Assembly (NCBI GenBank): GCA_035048495.1
Contig: CM068545.1
Coordinates: forward strand, 36,284,225 to 36,348,224
DNA: 64,000 bases
Direction: 5' to 3'
Source of the DNA: Euptelea pleiosperma
Lineage: Eukaryota > Streptophyta > Magnoliopsida > Ranunculales > Eupteleaceae
Under the pieces are notes generated by a model. That model was not told the origin of the DNA and did no database searches. It saw nothing but the letters and a program-made list of their open reading frames with translations. Shown in pieces: positions 58,301 through 60,345 of this stretch. Every line of letters starts with the position of its first letter. The stretch's first letter is position 1. A program made the position numbers and the translations under genes.

Positions 58301-59686
58301 TTTATAGGAAAACATGGTGGACAAGATTAAGAGATACATGTCTTCGACAGAATCCGTGGGGTTACTGTAAATGCAAGTATTAGGTTTGGTCTTATTTCCA
58401 TTCGAATGAGAGAAACTGATGTAGGACAGTAAGAGATTTCCTAGAACAAAAATCAACCCAATTGGATGATCCAACCAACTGCATTCTTTTTGGACGATTA
58501 AATCTATCAGATGGTTAAATCTCCATTCAAACTGAATTTTGGTCAAATATTTTTCCACCACGGGATCAACTGATTGAACAGTCCAAATTGATTTGAATAT
58601 GCACCATTTATGTAATATTAACCAGATACAATCATAAGTATGATAGTACTGGGACTTATAATGTTTCTCCTTATTTATTTTAGAATTAAAAAGTTACATA
58701 TCAACACAAATACACATGTGATTAGTGAGTAGAAGATGCCTTTCGATTATATTGAATAAAGAAGAGGTACGTTTTGGTATTCTCCCAAATTGGCTGTTCT
58801 TGAGAACCCCCTAGCAGTTCAGACTTTTCTCCTACATTGGCAAAAATGCATCAAAAGTAGAAGCACCTTATAATTCCCCGTTTCAACTCTCCAATACAAT
58901 GAACTTGGCATTTTATGCATTCGCTAAAATCACTTATGTAATTACCATGGTTAGGATGTGCCCAATGAATTCAAGCATTTATTCTCGTCTGAACATATTA
59001 AGCAATACCAATAACAATAGATGCTTCAAAAAGCTTACACACACACATTGTTGCCAGAGTATGAATAACATTTCATGTAATGTAAATGAAACTGACTTCG
59101 TACCGTGACCCATGGTTCCAAGCTCTGAAAATAGACTTCCGCATTATCATGCAAAGCGTCTAGAGCAAGTTTATCAACCTGCATCAATATTTTCCCCAGA
59201 AAGAAAGTAAGCCATTCTCATTTTCACCAGAAAGAAACTCTCAGATGGCATTGAAATTTGAAACAACATAATTCTTACACGCTCCAGTTGCAATTTGCTA
59301 GGATGCTCCGGAAACTTCTTTGAAACGAGCACACAAATTCTCGGATGGTTGGGAATCACACCCGCTTTCCAAAACGCATCCGAAAACACATGCAAAACCG
59401 AATCTGGATAATCCAAAATTTGATTCAATCTATACATCTTAGCCAATAAACCTTCGGCGACTTCAGTAAGTCGTACCACCCACTGCATGTTCAAGCCCTT
59501 CTGGGATCCTCCAAAATTCTGTGATTGTCCTTCTGAACCGACCTGCTTCCACGCCGTGGATGTCGCAGGAGAAGTCATTTCAGGACTCAAGTATTCGGAC
59601 CATCTAGATGGACCGTCCGACTCCCTAGATCTTACAGAGGTGGGAGACGCATCTTGAGTAGAAAAGTGCTGCCTTGACTTCGCCAT
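4440..59686 (-). CDS. NAP1: NAP1/GNARLED, SCAR/WAVE complex subunit (exons 1-20, 3' end outside window)
   Basis: Spliced gene, minus strand. Known role: NAP1 pairs with SRA1/PIR121 in the cytosolic SCAR/WAVE complex that activates ARP2/3 actin nucleation; Arabidopsis mutants have distorted trichomes and legume mutants fail in infection-thread growth. Seen here: 20 exons whose translations match plant NAP1 collinearly, with landmarks such as [20 protein letters not shown] (exon 1), [20 protein letters not shown] (exon 3), [20 protein letters not shown] (exon 10), [20 protein letters not shown] (exon 17) and [20 protein letters not shown] (exon 18). Exon lengths sum to 2454 nt, exactly 818 codons, with no internal stop and compatible phases at all 19 junctions. 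All introns are GT-AG except intron 4 (GC-AG). The start is the only conserved in-frame ATG, opening [12 protein letters not shown], close to the Arabidopsis N-terminus as I recall it. The span is over 55 kb because the introns are filled with transposons. The C-terminal ~40 % is missing to the left. Identity is very secure; intactness of the whole gene cannot be judged. Confidence 0.97.
4624..4763 (-). CDS. NAP1: NAP1 exon 19 (residues 740-786)
   Basis: 140 nt, phase 0 to 2. Acceptor AATTTCAG|CTTCTT, donor AAAAT|GTAAGCCA. Translates as [40 protein letters not shown] and NSNSIK(M). Confidence 0.95.
4856..4981 (-). CDS. NAP1: NAP1 exon 18 (residues 698-739)
   Basis: 126 nt, phase 0 to 0. Acceptor GAATGCAG|TTAACT, donor ATTCAG|GTTGTTAC. 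Translates as [20 protein letters not shown] then [20 protein letters not shown] and IQ. The first residue is Leu where I recall Val in Arabidopsis. Confidence 0.96.
4982..6930 (-). other. NAP1 intron 17
   Basis: 1949 bp. 6330-6524 looks like a plus-strand LINE 3' tail ending TTTCACTGATCACAAAAAAAAAAAA (poly-A at 6513-6524). The rest is AT-rich with no recognisable element. Confidence 0.7.
6931..7041 (-). CDS. NAP1: NAP1 exon 17 (residues 661-697)
   Basis: 111 nt, phase 0 to 0. Acceptor TCAAATCAG|GTCTTC, donor GAAGAG|GTACTCTT. Translates as [20 protein letters not shown] then [17 protein letters not shown], one of the most conserved NAP1 segments. Confidence 0.97.
7181..7262 (-). CDS. NAP1: NAP1 exon 16 (residues 633-660)
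   Basis: 82 nt, phase 2 to 0. Acceptor CCTACACAG|ATGTGT, donor ACAGCA|GTAAGCTT. The split codon gives Arg; then [20 protein letters not shown] and YHHHLTA. Confidence 0.95.
7648..7869. mobile_element. MITE-like element
   Basis: About 220 bp with imperfect inverted ends: GGGCATGTTTGGATGCAGGG at the left and GCCTCCATCCAAACAATACC at the right, the GTTTGGATG pattern common in plant MITEs. No clear target duplication; no coding capacity. Confidence 0.55.
7880..8090 (+). mobile_element. tRNA-derived SINE candidate
   Basis: TAGCTCCATTGATTGA at 7895 resembles a tRNA/pol III A box (TAGCTCAGTTGGTTGA type) and GGTTCAATCTC at 7938-7948 is a B box; the 43-bp spacing is normal. The 3' limit is not defined, and no target duplication was found. 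Confidence 0.45.
8384..9488 (+). mobile_element. Ty1/copia 3' fragment (RT end, RNase H, 3' LTR)
   Basis: Plus strand, starts inside reverse transcriptase ([20 protein letters not shown]) and runs through RNase H ([58 protein letters not shown]) to VFTKGVP...DIYAPT. Three in-frame stops break it. A purine tract AGGGGCAG (9271-9278) precedes a LTR starting TGTTATCA at 9279 and running to about 9488. The same LTR family occurs at 15311-15550. Confidence 0.85.
9495..9744. mobile_element. MITE copy (family shared with 23807-24285), truncated
   Basis: Core GATATTGCTTAGGTTGCTCT and GTTTTGGCAAAAATTCTCCA is nearly identical to the element in intron 11. The right end TCGAAGTTTAGAACC is the inverted form of the other copy's left end. 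Left end missing, next to the copia LTR. Confidence 0.65.
10912..13054 (-). mobile_element. 5'-truncated L1 LINE with 12-bp target duplication
   Basis: Minus strand. Encodes the reverse transcriptase half of an L1: [42 protein letters not shown]...[13 protein letters not shown] and [14 protein letters not shown] (12465-13019), then [20 protein letters not shown] (11967-12437), and zf-RVT with [19 protein letters not shown] and [20 protein letters not shown] (11324-11716). The A-rich 3' end is at 10912-10950. TACAATGAACCT occurs exactly at both flanks (10900-10911 and 13055-13066). Frameshifts and a homopolymer A20 tract (11349-11369) show it is dead. The YADD-like catalytic box lies in the interrupted part between the ORF pieces. 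Confidence 0.88.
13339..14286. mobile_element. Repeat element, copy 1 (partner at 15678-16110)
   Basis: The last ~430 bp (13855-14286) is closely similar to 15678-16110. The ends have weak inverted similarity (GGCCAATGTTACTAGAATC at left; inverted right end GGCCCAGAGCAATGTTGTCA), consistent with a non-autonomous DNA transposon. No protein recognised. Confidence 0.45.
14524..14669 (-). CDS. NAP1: NAP1 exon 15 (residues 585-633)
   Basis: 146 nt, phase 0 to 2. Acceptor TTATTCCAG|GATTTG, donor TCCAG|GTGTTTTC. Translates as [40 protein letters not shown] and GNSAFNWS. A ~430-bp repeat occurs on both sides of it in introns 14 and 15. Confidence 0.95.
15311..15677 (+). mobile_element. Ty1/copia 5' LTR and leader, truncated
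   Basis: LTR about 240 bp (15311-15550) starting TGTTATCAG, with a CT-rich tract 15465-15510, followed directly by TGGTATCAAAGCC (15551-15563), a primer-binding site complementary to the initiator tRNA-Met 3' end with one change from the usual form. Only ~110 bp of leader follow before repeat copy 2 begins. Same LTR family as 9279-9488. Confidence 0.8.
15678..16110. repeat. Repeat element, copy 2 (truncated)
   Basis: Direct repeat of 13855-14286 with scattered substitutions and small indels. Starts abruptly at the copia leader, so its left part is missing. Confidence 0.75.
17340..17533 (-). CDS. NAP1: NAP1 exon 14 (residues 520-584)
   Basis: 194 nt, phase 1 to 0. Acceptor TTGTATGCAG|CAATAA, donor CTATCT|GTAAGGAA. 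After the split Ala: [60 protein letters not shown] and CDLS. Confidence 0.96.
17534..19533 (-). other. NAP1 intron 13
   Basis: 2000 bp. 18040-18470 resembles LTR or leader sequence of plant retrotransposons (ACACACAGCACAAAATTTAT then GTGGTTTGACACG and CCACGGGCAAAGA). The remainder shows no recognisable feature. Confidence 0.6.
19534..19612 (-). CDS. NAP1: NAP1 exon 13 (residues 494-520)
   Basis: 79 nt, phase 0 to 1. Acceptor GGTTGCAG|GATCCA, donor GCAG|GTTAGATT. Translates as [20 protein letters not shown] then VRKYIA. Confidence 0.95.
19613..20201 (-). other. NAP1 intron 12, mostly a MITE-like insertion
   Basis: 589 bp. 19735-20155 has inverted, GTGTCGGACACG-type ends (GCCGTGTCGGACACGTATCG at left; inverted right end with GTGTTAGACACATATGATGT and GTGTCTGACATGGCACC), a repeat type I know from several plant genomes. 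A related piece lies at 29790-29895 inside the outer copia. Confidence 0.55.
20202..20312 (-). CDS. NAP1: NAP1 exon 12 (residues 457-493)
   Basis: 111 nt, phase 0 to 0. Acceptor TTCCTACAG|ATGGTA, donor GACATA|GTAAGCCA. Translates as [20 protein letters not shown] then [17 protein letters not shown]. Confidence 0.95.
21016..21985. mobile_element. Possible inverted-end DNA element
   Basis: ATAAATTTCGGTTCTGAGG at the left and the inverted right end AATAAATTTCGATCAATTGA are similar, and GAAATATTTCG-type words recur at both ends. No target duplication and no coding region recognised. Tentative. Confidence 0.3.
22320..23480 (-). mobile_element. L1-type LINE fragment (RT end to zf-RVT)
   Basis: Minus strand with frameshifts and stops. 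Readable blocks: ADTIVF near 23460 and [14 protein letters not shown] (RT thumb region), [15 protein letters not shown], and zf-RVT with [17 protein letters not shown] and [20 protein letters not shown] (22301-22492). Confidence 0.75.
23511..23732 (+). mobile_element. L1 LINE 3' tail
   Basis: Plus strand, similar to the 3' end at 3020-3222: GAATGTAGAGGGCTTTTCTT, GGTCATCTCGGCCTCTTTAA and ACTTATCAAAAAAAAG. Opposite in orientation to the LINE just to its left. Confidence 0.6.
23807..24285. mobile_element. MITE with ~40-bp imperfect inverted ends
   Basis: Left end GGTTCTAAACTTCGACTAAA, right end inverted GGTTTTAAAATTCGACAAAA; both continue as AT-rich sequence with repeated AATTCGGAATTAATTCGG. 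A partial second copy lies at 9495-9744. Confidence 0.65.
25361..26721. mobile_element. Foldback-type element with nested inverted repeats
   Basis: Outer ends: TGTTTTTAAATACGAAGGC (25361) and inverted right end GTGTTTAAAAAGGCG (26721). Inside, arms of about 90 bp (25635-25726 and 26375-26470) are nearly perfect inverted repeats, each bordered outside by an ATT microsatellite. The centre (25855-26260) carries repeats also seen at 60530-60790 and weakly at 49500-49740. No transposase recognised. Confidence 0.6.
25589..25636. repeat. (ATT)n microsatellite
   Basis: About 15 uninterrupted ATT units, at the outer side of the left inverted arm; a shorter (ATT)n sits at the mirrored place at 26468-26490. 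Confidence 0.95.
26849..27024 (-). repeat. 3' LTR of outer copia
   Basis: 176 bp, begins (minus) TGTTGACAGGTG and ends CAACT. Differs from the 5' LTR by a few substitutions and small indels. Confidence 0.93.
28273..28482. mobile_element. Solo LTR inserted in outer copia RT
   Basis: 210 bp from TGTTGTTAGGG to GATTATAACA, bordered by the identical 5-bp duplication ATAAG (28268-28272 and 28483-28487). It splits the RT between MNSIRVL and the next block. TG...CA ends, target duplication and absence of internal sequence define a solo LTR. As written on the plus strand it reads TG to CA; orientation cannot be fixed without an internal region, although CT-rich ...CCCTAATCTC near the right end suggests plus. 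Confidence 0.9.
31491..31669 (-). repeat. 3' LTR of inner copia
   Basis: About 179 bp. Lacks a ~25-bp segment (TACTTACACACTCC...) present in the 5' LTR, otherwise differs by a handful of changes. Confidence 0.92.
33640..34809 (-). pseudogene. Integrase region of inner copia (longest TE frame, 389 codons)
   Basis: Open for 389 codons. The N-terminal ~90 residues are out of frame with the true polyprotein; from about residue 115 it matches copia integrase: zinc-binding H...H...C..C, then the D,D-35-E core (D in FDIVHTG, D in [12 protein letters not shown] in [11 protein letters not shown]) and the GKR-like end [20 protein letters not shown]. In the intact family this joins viral-like cDNA to the host genome; here flanking stops prevent a full polyprotein. 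Confidence 0.85.
36660..36864 (-). repeat. 5' LTR of inner copia
   Basis: 205 bp, begins (minus) TGAAGGATGTGC and ends TTTCAACT next to the primer site. Confidence 0.92.
37440..37620 (-). repeat. 5' LTR of outer copia
   Basis: 181 bp; has a GAGAA insertion in the AG-rich tract relative to the 3' copy. The primer site abuts it at 37427-37439. Confidence 0.93.
38686..38818 (-). CDS. NAP1: NAP1 exon 11 (residues 412-456)
   Basis: 133 nt, phase 2 to 0. Acceptor AAATTGCAG|TGAAGT, donor ATTCAG|GTGGGTCT. The split codon gives Ser, then [40 protein letters not shown] and PNIQ. It is followed by the 18.4-kb intron 11 that carries the nested copia elements. Confidence 0.96.
39540..40345 (-). mobile_element. 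LINE fragment with RNase H domain
   Basis: Minus strand translation gives [20 protein letters not shown] then [27 protein letters not shown] and [13 protein letters not shown], the RNase H (RVT_3-type) core at the C-terminus of plant L1 LINEs, with the catalytic-site contexts NFDGS, E in AEGMAL and D in EGDS. Interrupted after ~100 residues by stops. Confidence 0.75.
40660..41765 (-). mobile_element. Ty1/copia 3' fragment with G-box-rich LTR
   Basis: Minus strand: RT end (GARPAETPI near 41740), RNase H ([60 protein letters not shown]), purine tract at 40975-40986, then a LTR from 40974 leftward to about 40660, starting TGTTGGAGTTTATG. The LTR has a (TA)n run (40810-40829) and four CACGTG motifs. 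Ends abruptly on the right at unidentified DNA. Confidence 0.85.
40860..40956. promoter_or_regulatory. G-box cluster in copia LTR
   Basis: CACGTG at 40865-40870, 40879-40884, 40910-40915 and 40946-40951; 40872-40891 is a perfect 20-bp palindrome centred on the second. G-boxes bind plant bZIP and bHLH factors (light and abscisic acid responses). Function here is inference. Confidence 0.55.
41766..42960 (-). other. Unidentified coding-like block
   Basis: About 1.2 kb between two copia ends, with G+C higher than its surroundings and long stretches open on the minus strand (41769-42056, 42081-42296, 42440-42667, 42737-42988) separated by stops. I do not recognise the protein; it could be the ORF1 region of a LINE or a captured gene fragment. 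Confidence 0.35.
42975..43490 (+). mobile_element. Ty1/copia 3' fragment, second family
   Basis: Plus strand: [17 protein letters not shown] start, then [40 protein letters not shown] (RNase H end), purine tract GAGGGAGGG (43227-43235) and LTR-like sequence to about 43490. Faces the copia fragment at 40660-41765. Confidence 0.75.
43840..44033. repeat. Perfect 97-bp tandem duplication
   Basis: 43840-43936 and 43937-44033 appear identical base for base. The surrounding 43640-44160 is partly open on the minus strand but not recognised. Confidence 0.9.
45160..45426 (-). mobile_element. LINE RNase H fragment
   Basis: Minus strand: [20 protein letters not shown] then [19 protein letters not shown] and [11 protein letters not shown], the C-terminal half of a LINE RNase H (pattern ...SDSQ...I...F.VPR..N..AD.LAK). 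Short and truncated. Confidence 0.6.
45482..45624 (-). CDS. NAP1: NAP1 exon 10 (residues 365-412)
   Basis: 143 nt, phase 0 to 2. Acceptor AATGTGCAG|TATGTA, donor ATAAG|GTACAATT. Translates as [20 protein letters not shown] then [20 protein letters not shown] and KQVEKMI(S). The long intron 10 (6.7 kb) follows. Confidence 0.96.
45704..45748 (-). CDS. NAP1: NAP1 exon 9 (residues 350-364, microexon-sized)
   Basis: 45 nt, phase 0 to 0. Acceptor TGTTTTCAG|GTTGTA, donor GATGAG|GTGAATTT. Translates as [15 protein letters not shown], joining IDIAL to YVLLHED exactly as in plant NAP1. Found by homology; too short for ordinary ORF detection. Confidence 0.95.
45953..46125 (-). mobile_element. LINE RNase H C-terminal piece
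   Basis: Minus strand: [20 protein letters not shown] then [20 protein letters not shown] and [10 protein letters not shown], the end of a LINE RNase H domain. Followed directly by the LTR piece at 46130. Confidence 0.7.
46130..46275 (+). mobile_element. LTR fragment, same family as 40660-40974
   Basis: Begins TGTTGGAGTATAAG and continues with ACACCCACGTGGGT and CACTATTCACGCGAATAGTG (one base off the palindrome at 40872), then GAGAACCCC in inverted order. Opposite in orientation to the intron 10 copy. Confidence 0.75.
46262..46340. repeat. (TA)n(TG)n compound microsatellite
   Basis: TA run about 46266-46304 followed by TG run about 46304-46335; it grew at the position of the LTR's own TA tract. 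Confidence 0.95.
46400..46850 (+). mobile_element. Possible LTR
   Basis: CCAAGTGGGAGATTGTAAGA at 46390-46409 resembles a polypurine tract followed by a LTR start (TGTAAGATATTTCC). The downstream ~450 bp resembles a plant LTR in composition. No second LTR or coding part seen. Confidence 0.35.
47055..49498. mobile_element. Non-autonomous DNA transposon (hAT-like by target duplication) with internal tandem array
   Basis: 2444 bp. Perfect terminal match CATGGTTTAAAAT (47055-47067) and ATTTTAAACCATG (49486-49498), continuing as imperfect inverted repeats rich in CGAAACATT. Both sides carry GAACCTAC (47047-47054 and 49499-49506), an 8-bp duplication as in hAT elements. The middle (47540-48790) is a tandem array; 48840-49190 has further short repeats. 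No transposase recognised. Confidence 0.8.
47756..48790. repeat. Tandem array, ~183-197-bp units in alternating types
   Basis: Units start with GTACTGGTTCAACCAAGTTG-like sequence at 47756, 47942, 48125, 48314, 48503 and 48700. Units from 47942 and 48314 share TTCAATCAAGTTGAGTTCAA and AAACTAGGAACAAATA; units from 48125 and 48503 share GTGTTAGTG and CAAACTGGAAACAGAGA. So the true period is a ~375-bp dimer. Confidence 0.85.
50077..50184 (-). CDS. NAP1: NAP1 exon 8 (residues 314-349)
   Basis: 108 nt, phase 0 to 0. Acceptor TTTTTGCAG|AGGGCT, donor GCTCTG|GTATGCTC. Translates as [20 protein letters not shown] then [16 protein letters not shown]. Intron 7 before it is only 88 bp. Confidence 0.96.
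50273..50398 (-). CDS. NAP1: NAP1 exon 7 (residues 272-313)
   Basis: 126 nt, phase 0 to 0. Acceptor TTTTCCAG|GTTTTGG, donor CCTATG|GTAAGTGT. Translates as [20 protein letters not shown] then [20 protein letters not shown] and PM, the highly conserved NAP1 block. Confidence 0.96.
50399..52374 (-). other. NAP1 intron 6
   Basis: 1976 bp. 50630-50745 resembles a LINE 3' tail (plus strand, ending ACTGATCAAAAGA). No other element recognised. Confidence 0.7.
52375..52459 (-). CDS. NAP1: NAP1 exon 6 (residues 243-271)
   Basis: 85 nt. The first G completes an Arg codon split with exon 5; then [20 protein letters not shown] and FVSPRIGE. Acceptor GGTGGCAG|GTTGGTT. The donor GAG|GTCATATG is weak (no A at +3/+4 as in most), but it is fixed by the match to exon 7 (VLEAVGP). 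Confidence 0.94.
53074..54108. mobile_element. MITE-like element inserted in copia RNase H
   Basis: Left end GCTGCATTTGGATGAGTTTA (about 53073), right end inverted GGCTGCATTTGGGTAAGCTT (about 54108). The content between (without the TRIM) is about 460 bp, rich in AGCACTT/AAGTGCT words. No clear target duplication. Confidence 0.6.
53118..53689 (-). mobile_element. TRIM (terminal-repeat retrotransposon in miniature)
   Basis: 572 bp. Two 119-bp direct LTRs (53118-53236 and 53571-53689) starting TGTTAGCGG and ending TTTAACA on the minus strand, with only a few differences. The 5' LTR (right) is followed by TGGTATCAGAGC (complement of 53559-53570), a tRNA-Met primer site; a purine tract CTGAGGGGGAG (complement of 53237-53247) touches the 3' LTR. 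The internal region is 334 bp and non-coding. A second CTCTGATACCA block lies at 53300-53310. The LTR does not resemble 5S rRNA, so it is not Cassandra. Flanks are T-rich; a CTTTT duplication is possible but not exact. Confidence 0.85.
54890..55370 (-). mobile_element. L1 LINE 3' fragment
   Basis: Poly-T (reverse poly-A) at 54891-54904, then minus-strand coding remains: [20 protein letters not shown] block near 55120-55180 (in pieces), and upstream zf-RVT-like CSFIVDS. Stops present. Confidence 0.6.
55891..55973 (-). CDS. NAP1: NAP1 exon 5 (residues 216-243)
   Basis: 83 nt, phase 0 to 2. Acceptor ATGACAG|ATACCA, donor CATCG|GTAGGAAA. Translates as [20 protein letters not shown] then RDCEFYH(R). 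A decayed copy of its first half sits about 100 bp upstream in intron 4. Confidence 0.95.
55974..57472 (-). other. NAP1 intron 4 (GC-AG)
   Basis: 1499 bp, donor GCAAGT at 57472-57467, acceptor ATGACAG ending 55974. Contains the exon 5 partial duplication (56020-56115) and, from 56240 to 57420, repeated words such as GAGGATGATATGATCTACTC and their inverted forms (GAGATCATCCTCA), related to the centre of the foldback element at 25361-26721. Confidence 0.85.
56020..56115 (-). pseudogene. Decayed partial duplicate of NAP1 exon 5
   Basis: 56020-56115 repeats 55916-56011 with a 104-bp period and few differences. It covers the acceptor and first ~58 nt of exon 5 plus upstream intron. An extra A-run and other changes shift the frame after IPRK, and it has no donor, so it is not a usable exon. 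Confidence 0.85.
57473..57553 (-). CDS. NAP1: NAP1 exon 4 (residues 189-215), GC donor
   Basis: 81 nt, phase 0 to 0. Acceptor CTTTGCAG|CCCCAT. Translates as [20 protein letters not shown] then VNLFSQK. The exon must end at AAG to join exon 5 (IPRKML); the next bases are GCAAGT, a classic GC-AG intron donor. No usable GT keeps the frame and conserved sequence. Confidence 0.94.
57663..57743 (-). CDS. NAP1: NAP1 exon 3 (residues 162-188)
   Basis: 81 nt, phase 0 to 0. Acceptor TTGATCAG|CTGCTT, donor TTGTTG|GTGAGTTA. Translates as [20 protein letters not shown] followed by STVITLL, essentially identical to the plant NAP1 consensus. Confidence 0.96.
57744..59103 (-). other. NAP1 intron 2
   Basis: 1360 bp. 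57908-57990 is a MITE-like piece (CAGTAATACCTCTCATAACT, then GGTGGACC) whose inverted relative lies at 16975-17050. 58020-58145 resembles a LINE 3' end. 58150-59100 shows nothing recognisable. Confidence 0.65.
59104..59178 (-). CDS. NAP1: NAP1 exon 2 (residues 137-161)
   Basis: 75 nt, phase 0 to 0. Acceptor GATGCAG|GTTGAT, donor ACG|GTACGAAG. Translation starts [20 protein letters not shown] and ends EPWVT, matching the conserved NAP1 segment that follows LQLER. Intron 1 upstream is only 100 bp. Confidence 0.95.
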
Positions 59687-59706
59687 GACTTAATCCCTCA
59701 ACTTCC
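59279..59706 (-). CDS. NAP1: NAP1 exon 1 (ATG at 59686, residues 1-136, with 20 nt of 5' UTR)
   Basis: A TTTTTCAG acceptor lies just upstream (59707-59714), so this exon probably starts at 59706 with a 20-nt 5' UTR tail before the ATG at 59684-59686. The first ~60 residues are a Ser/Thr-rich poorly conserved leader, then the conserved block [20 protein letters not shown] and [15 protein letters not shown]. The coding part is 408 nt and ends in phase 0 at CGT|GTAAGAAT. The UTR boundary is an inference from the acceptor; the coding part is secure. Confidence 0.95.
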
Positions 59707-60063
59707 CTGAAAAAGAGGTTAAGGATTATATAAAACTACAAAATTATGAACAGTCGTCGCCGCAAGTTCCGGTATTTCACATTTTCTACACTTCGAATCG
59801 AAAAGAAAACACAAAACAAGGAATATTGCACTTTGAATTGCTTTACATAGTTACTTTATAACACTCTAATGGCCTGTTTGGATCGTCATTTTTGCTTATT
59901 TTGGAGCAAATTACATATAGTTCGCAGTCAATTTATGTGCTTCATTCGCTTGGATTCAAAGAGTTATTCTTTTCTTCATCCTTTTTTATGGAGTTCTTCG
60001 AAGTATATAAGATGGCTAAGTGAAAAACCTATCCGATTATCAAAAATTGGCATTAAAACTCAC
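59707..60063 (-). other. NAP1: Proposed 5' UTR intron of NAP1
   Basis: Minus-strand donor CTA|GTGAGT at 60063 and acceptor TTTTTCAG|GG ending at 59707 would splice out 357 bp before the coding exon. Inference from splice-site strength only; no transcript evidence. Other than an AT-rich stretch, nothing else is seen here. Confidence 0.5.
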
Positions 60064-60345
60064 TAGATTTGAAGAATTTCGAAGTGCATTCTGGCTGTAA
60101 TGTTGCAGAAAAGCAAGATTGAAGAAGCAAATTGAGATAGCGATGAAGAAAAACGAACCCTATAAGTAAGAGTTTTAGCTTCAACCGATCAGACGAGTCG
60201 CGTAATCGACATTAAAGCTAGATAATCCGTAGATCCAGAGCTCGAACTTCAGATCTGAAAGCAAGAATAGCGAGCGCGCGAGAGGGAGAGGGGGGTACGC
60301 GAAAACGGTGAGGTGGGAGAAATGAGAGAGAGAAGTATAATAAAT
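60064..60345 (-). promoter_or_regulatory. Probable NAP1 core promoter and leader exon
   Basis: Reading the minus strand, a TATTATACT motif (about 60334-60343) is followed by a long CT-rich tract (TCTCTCTCTC...CCTCTCCCTCTCGCGCG, 60245-60332), a layout common in plant housekeeping promoters and leaders. The transcription start would lie near 60310. Inferred from composition and position only. Confidence 0.4.
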
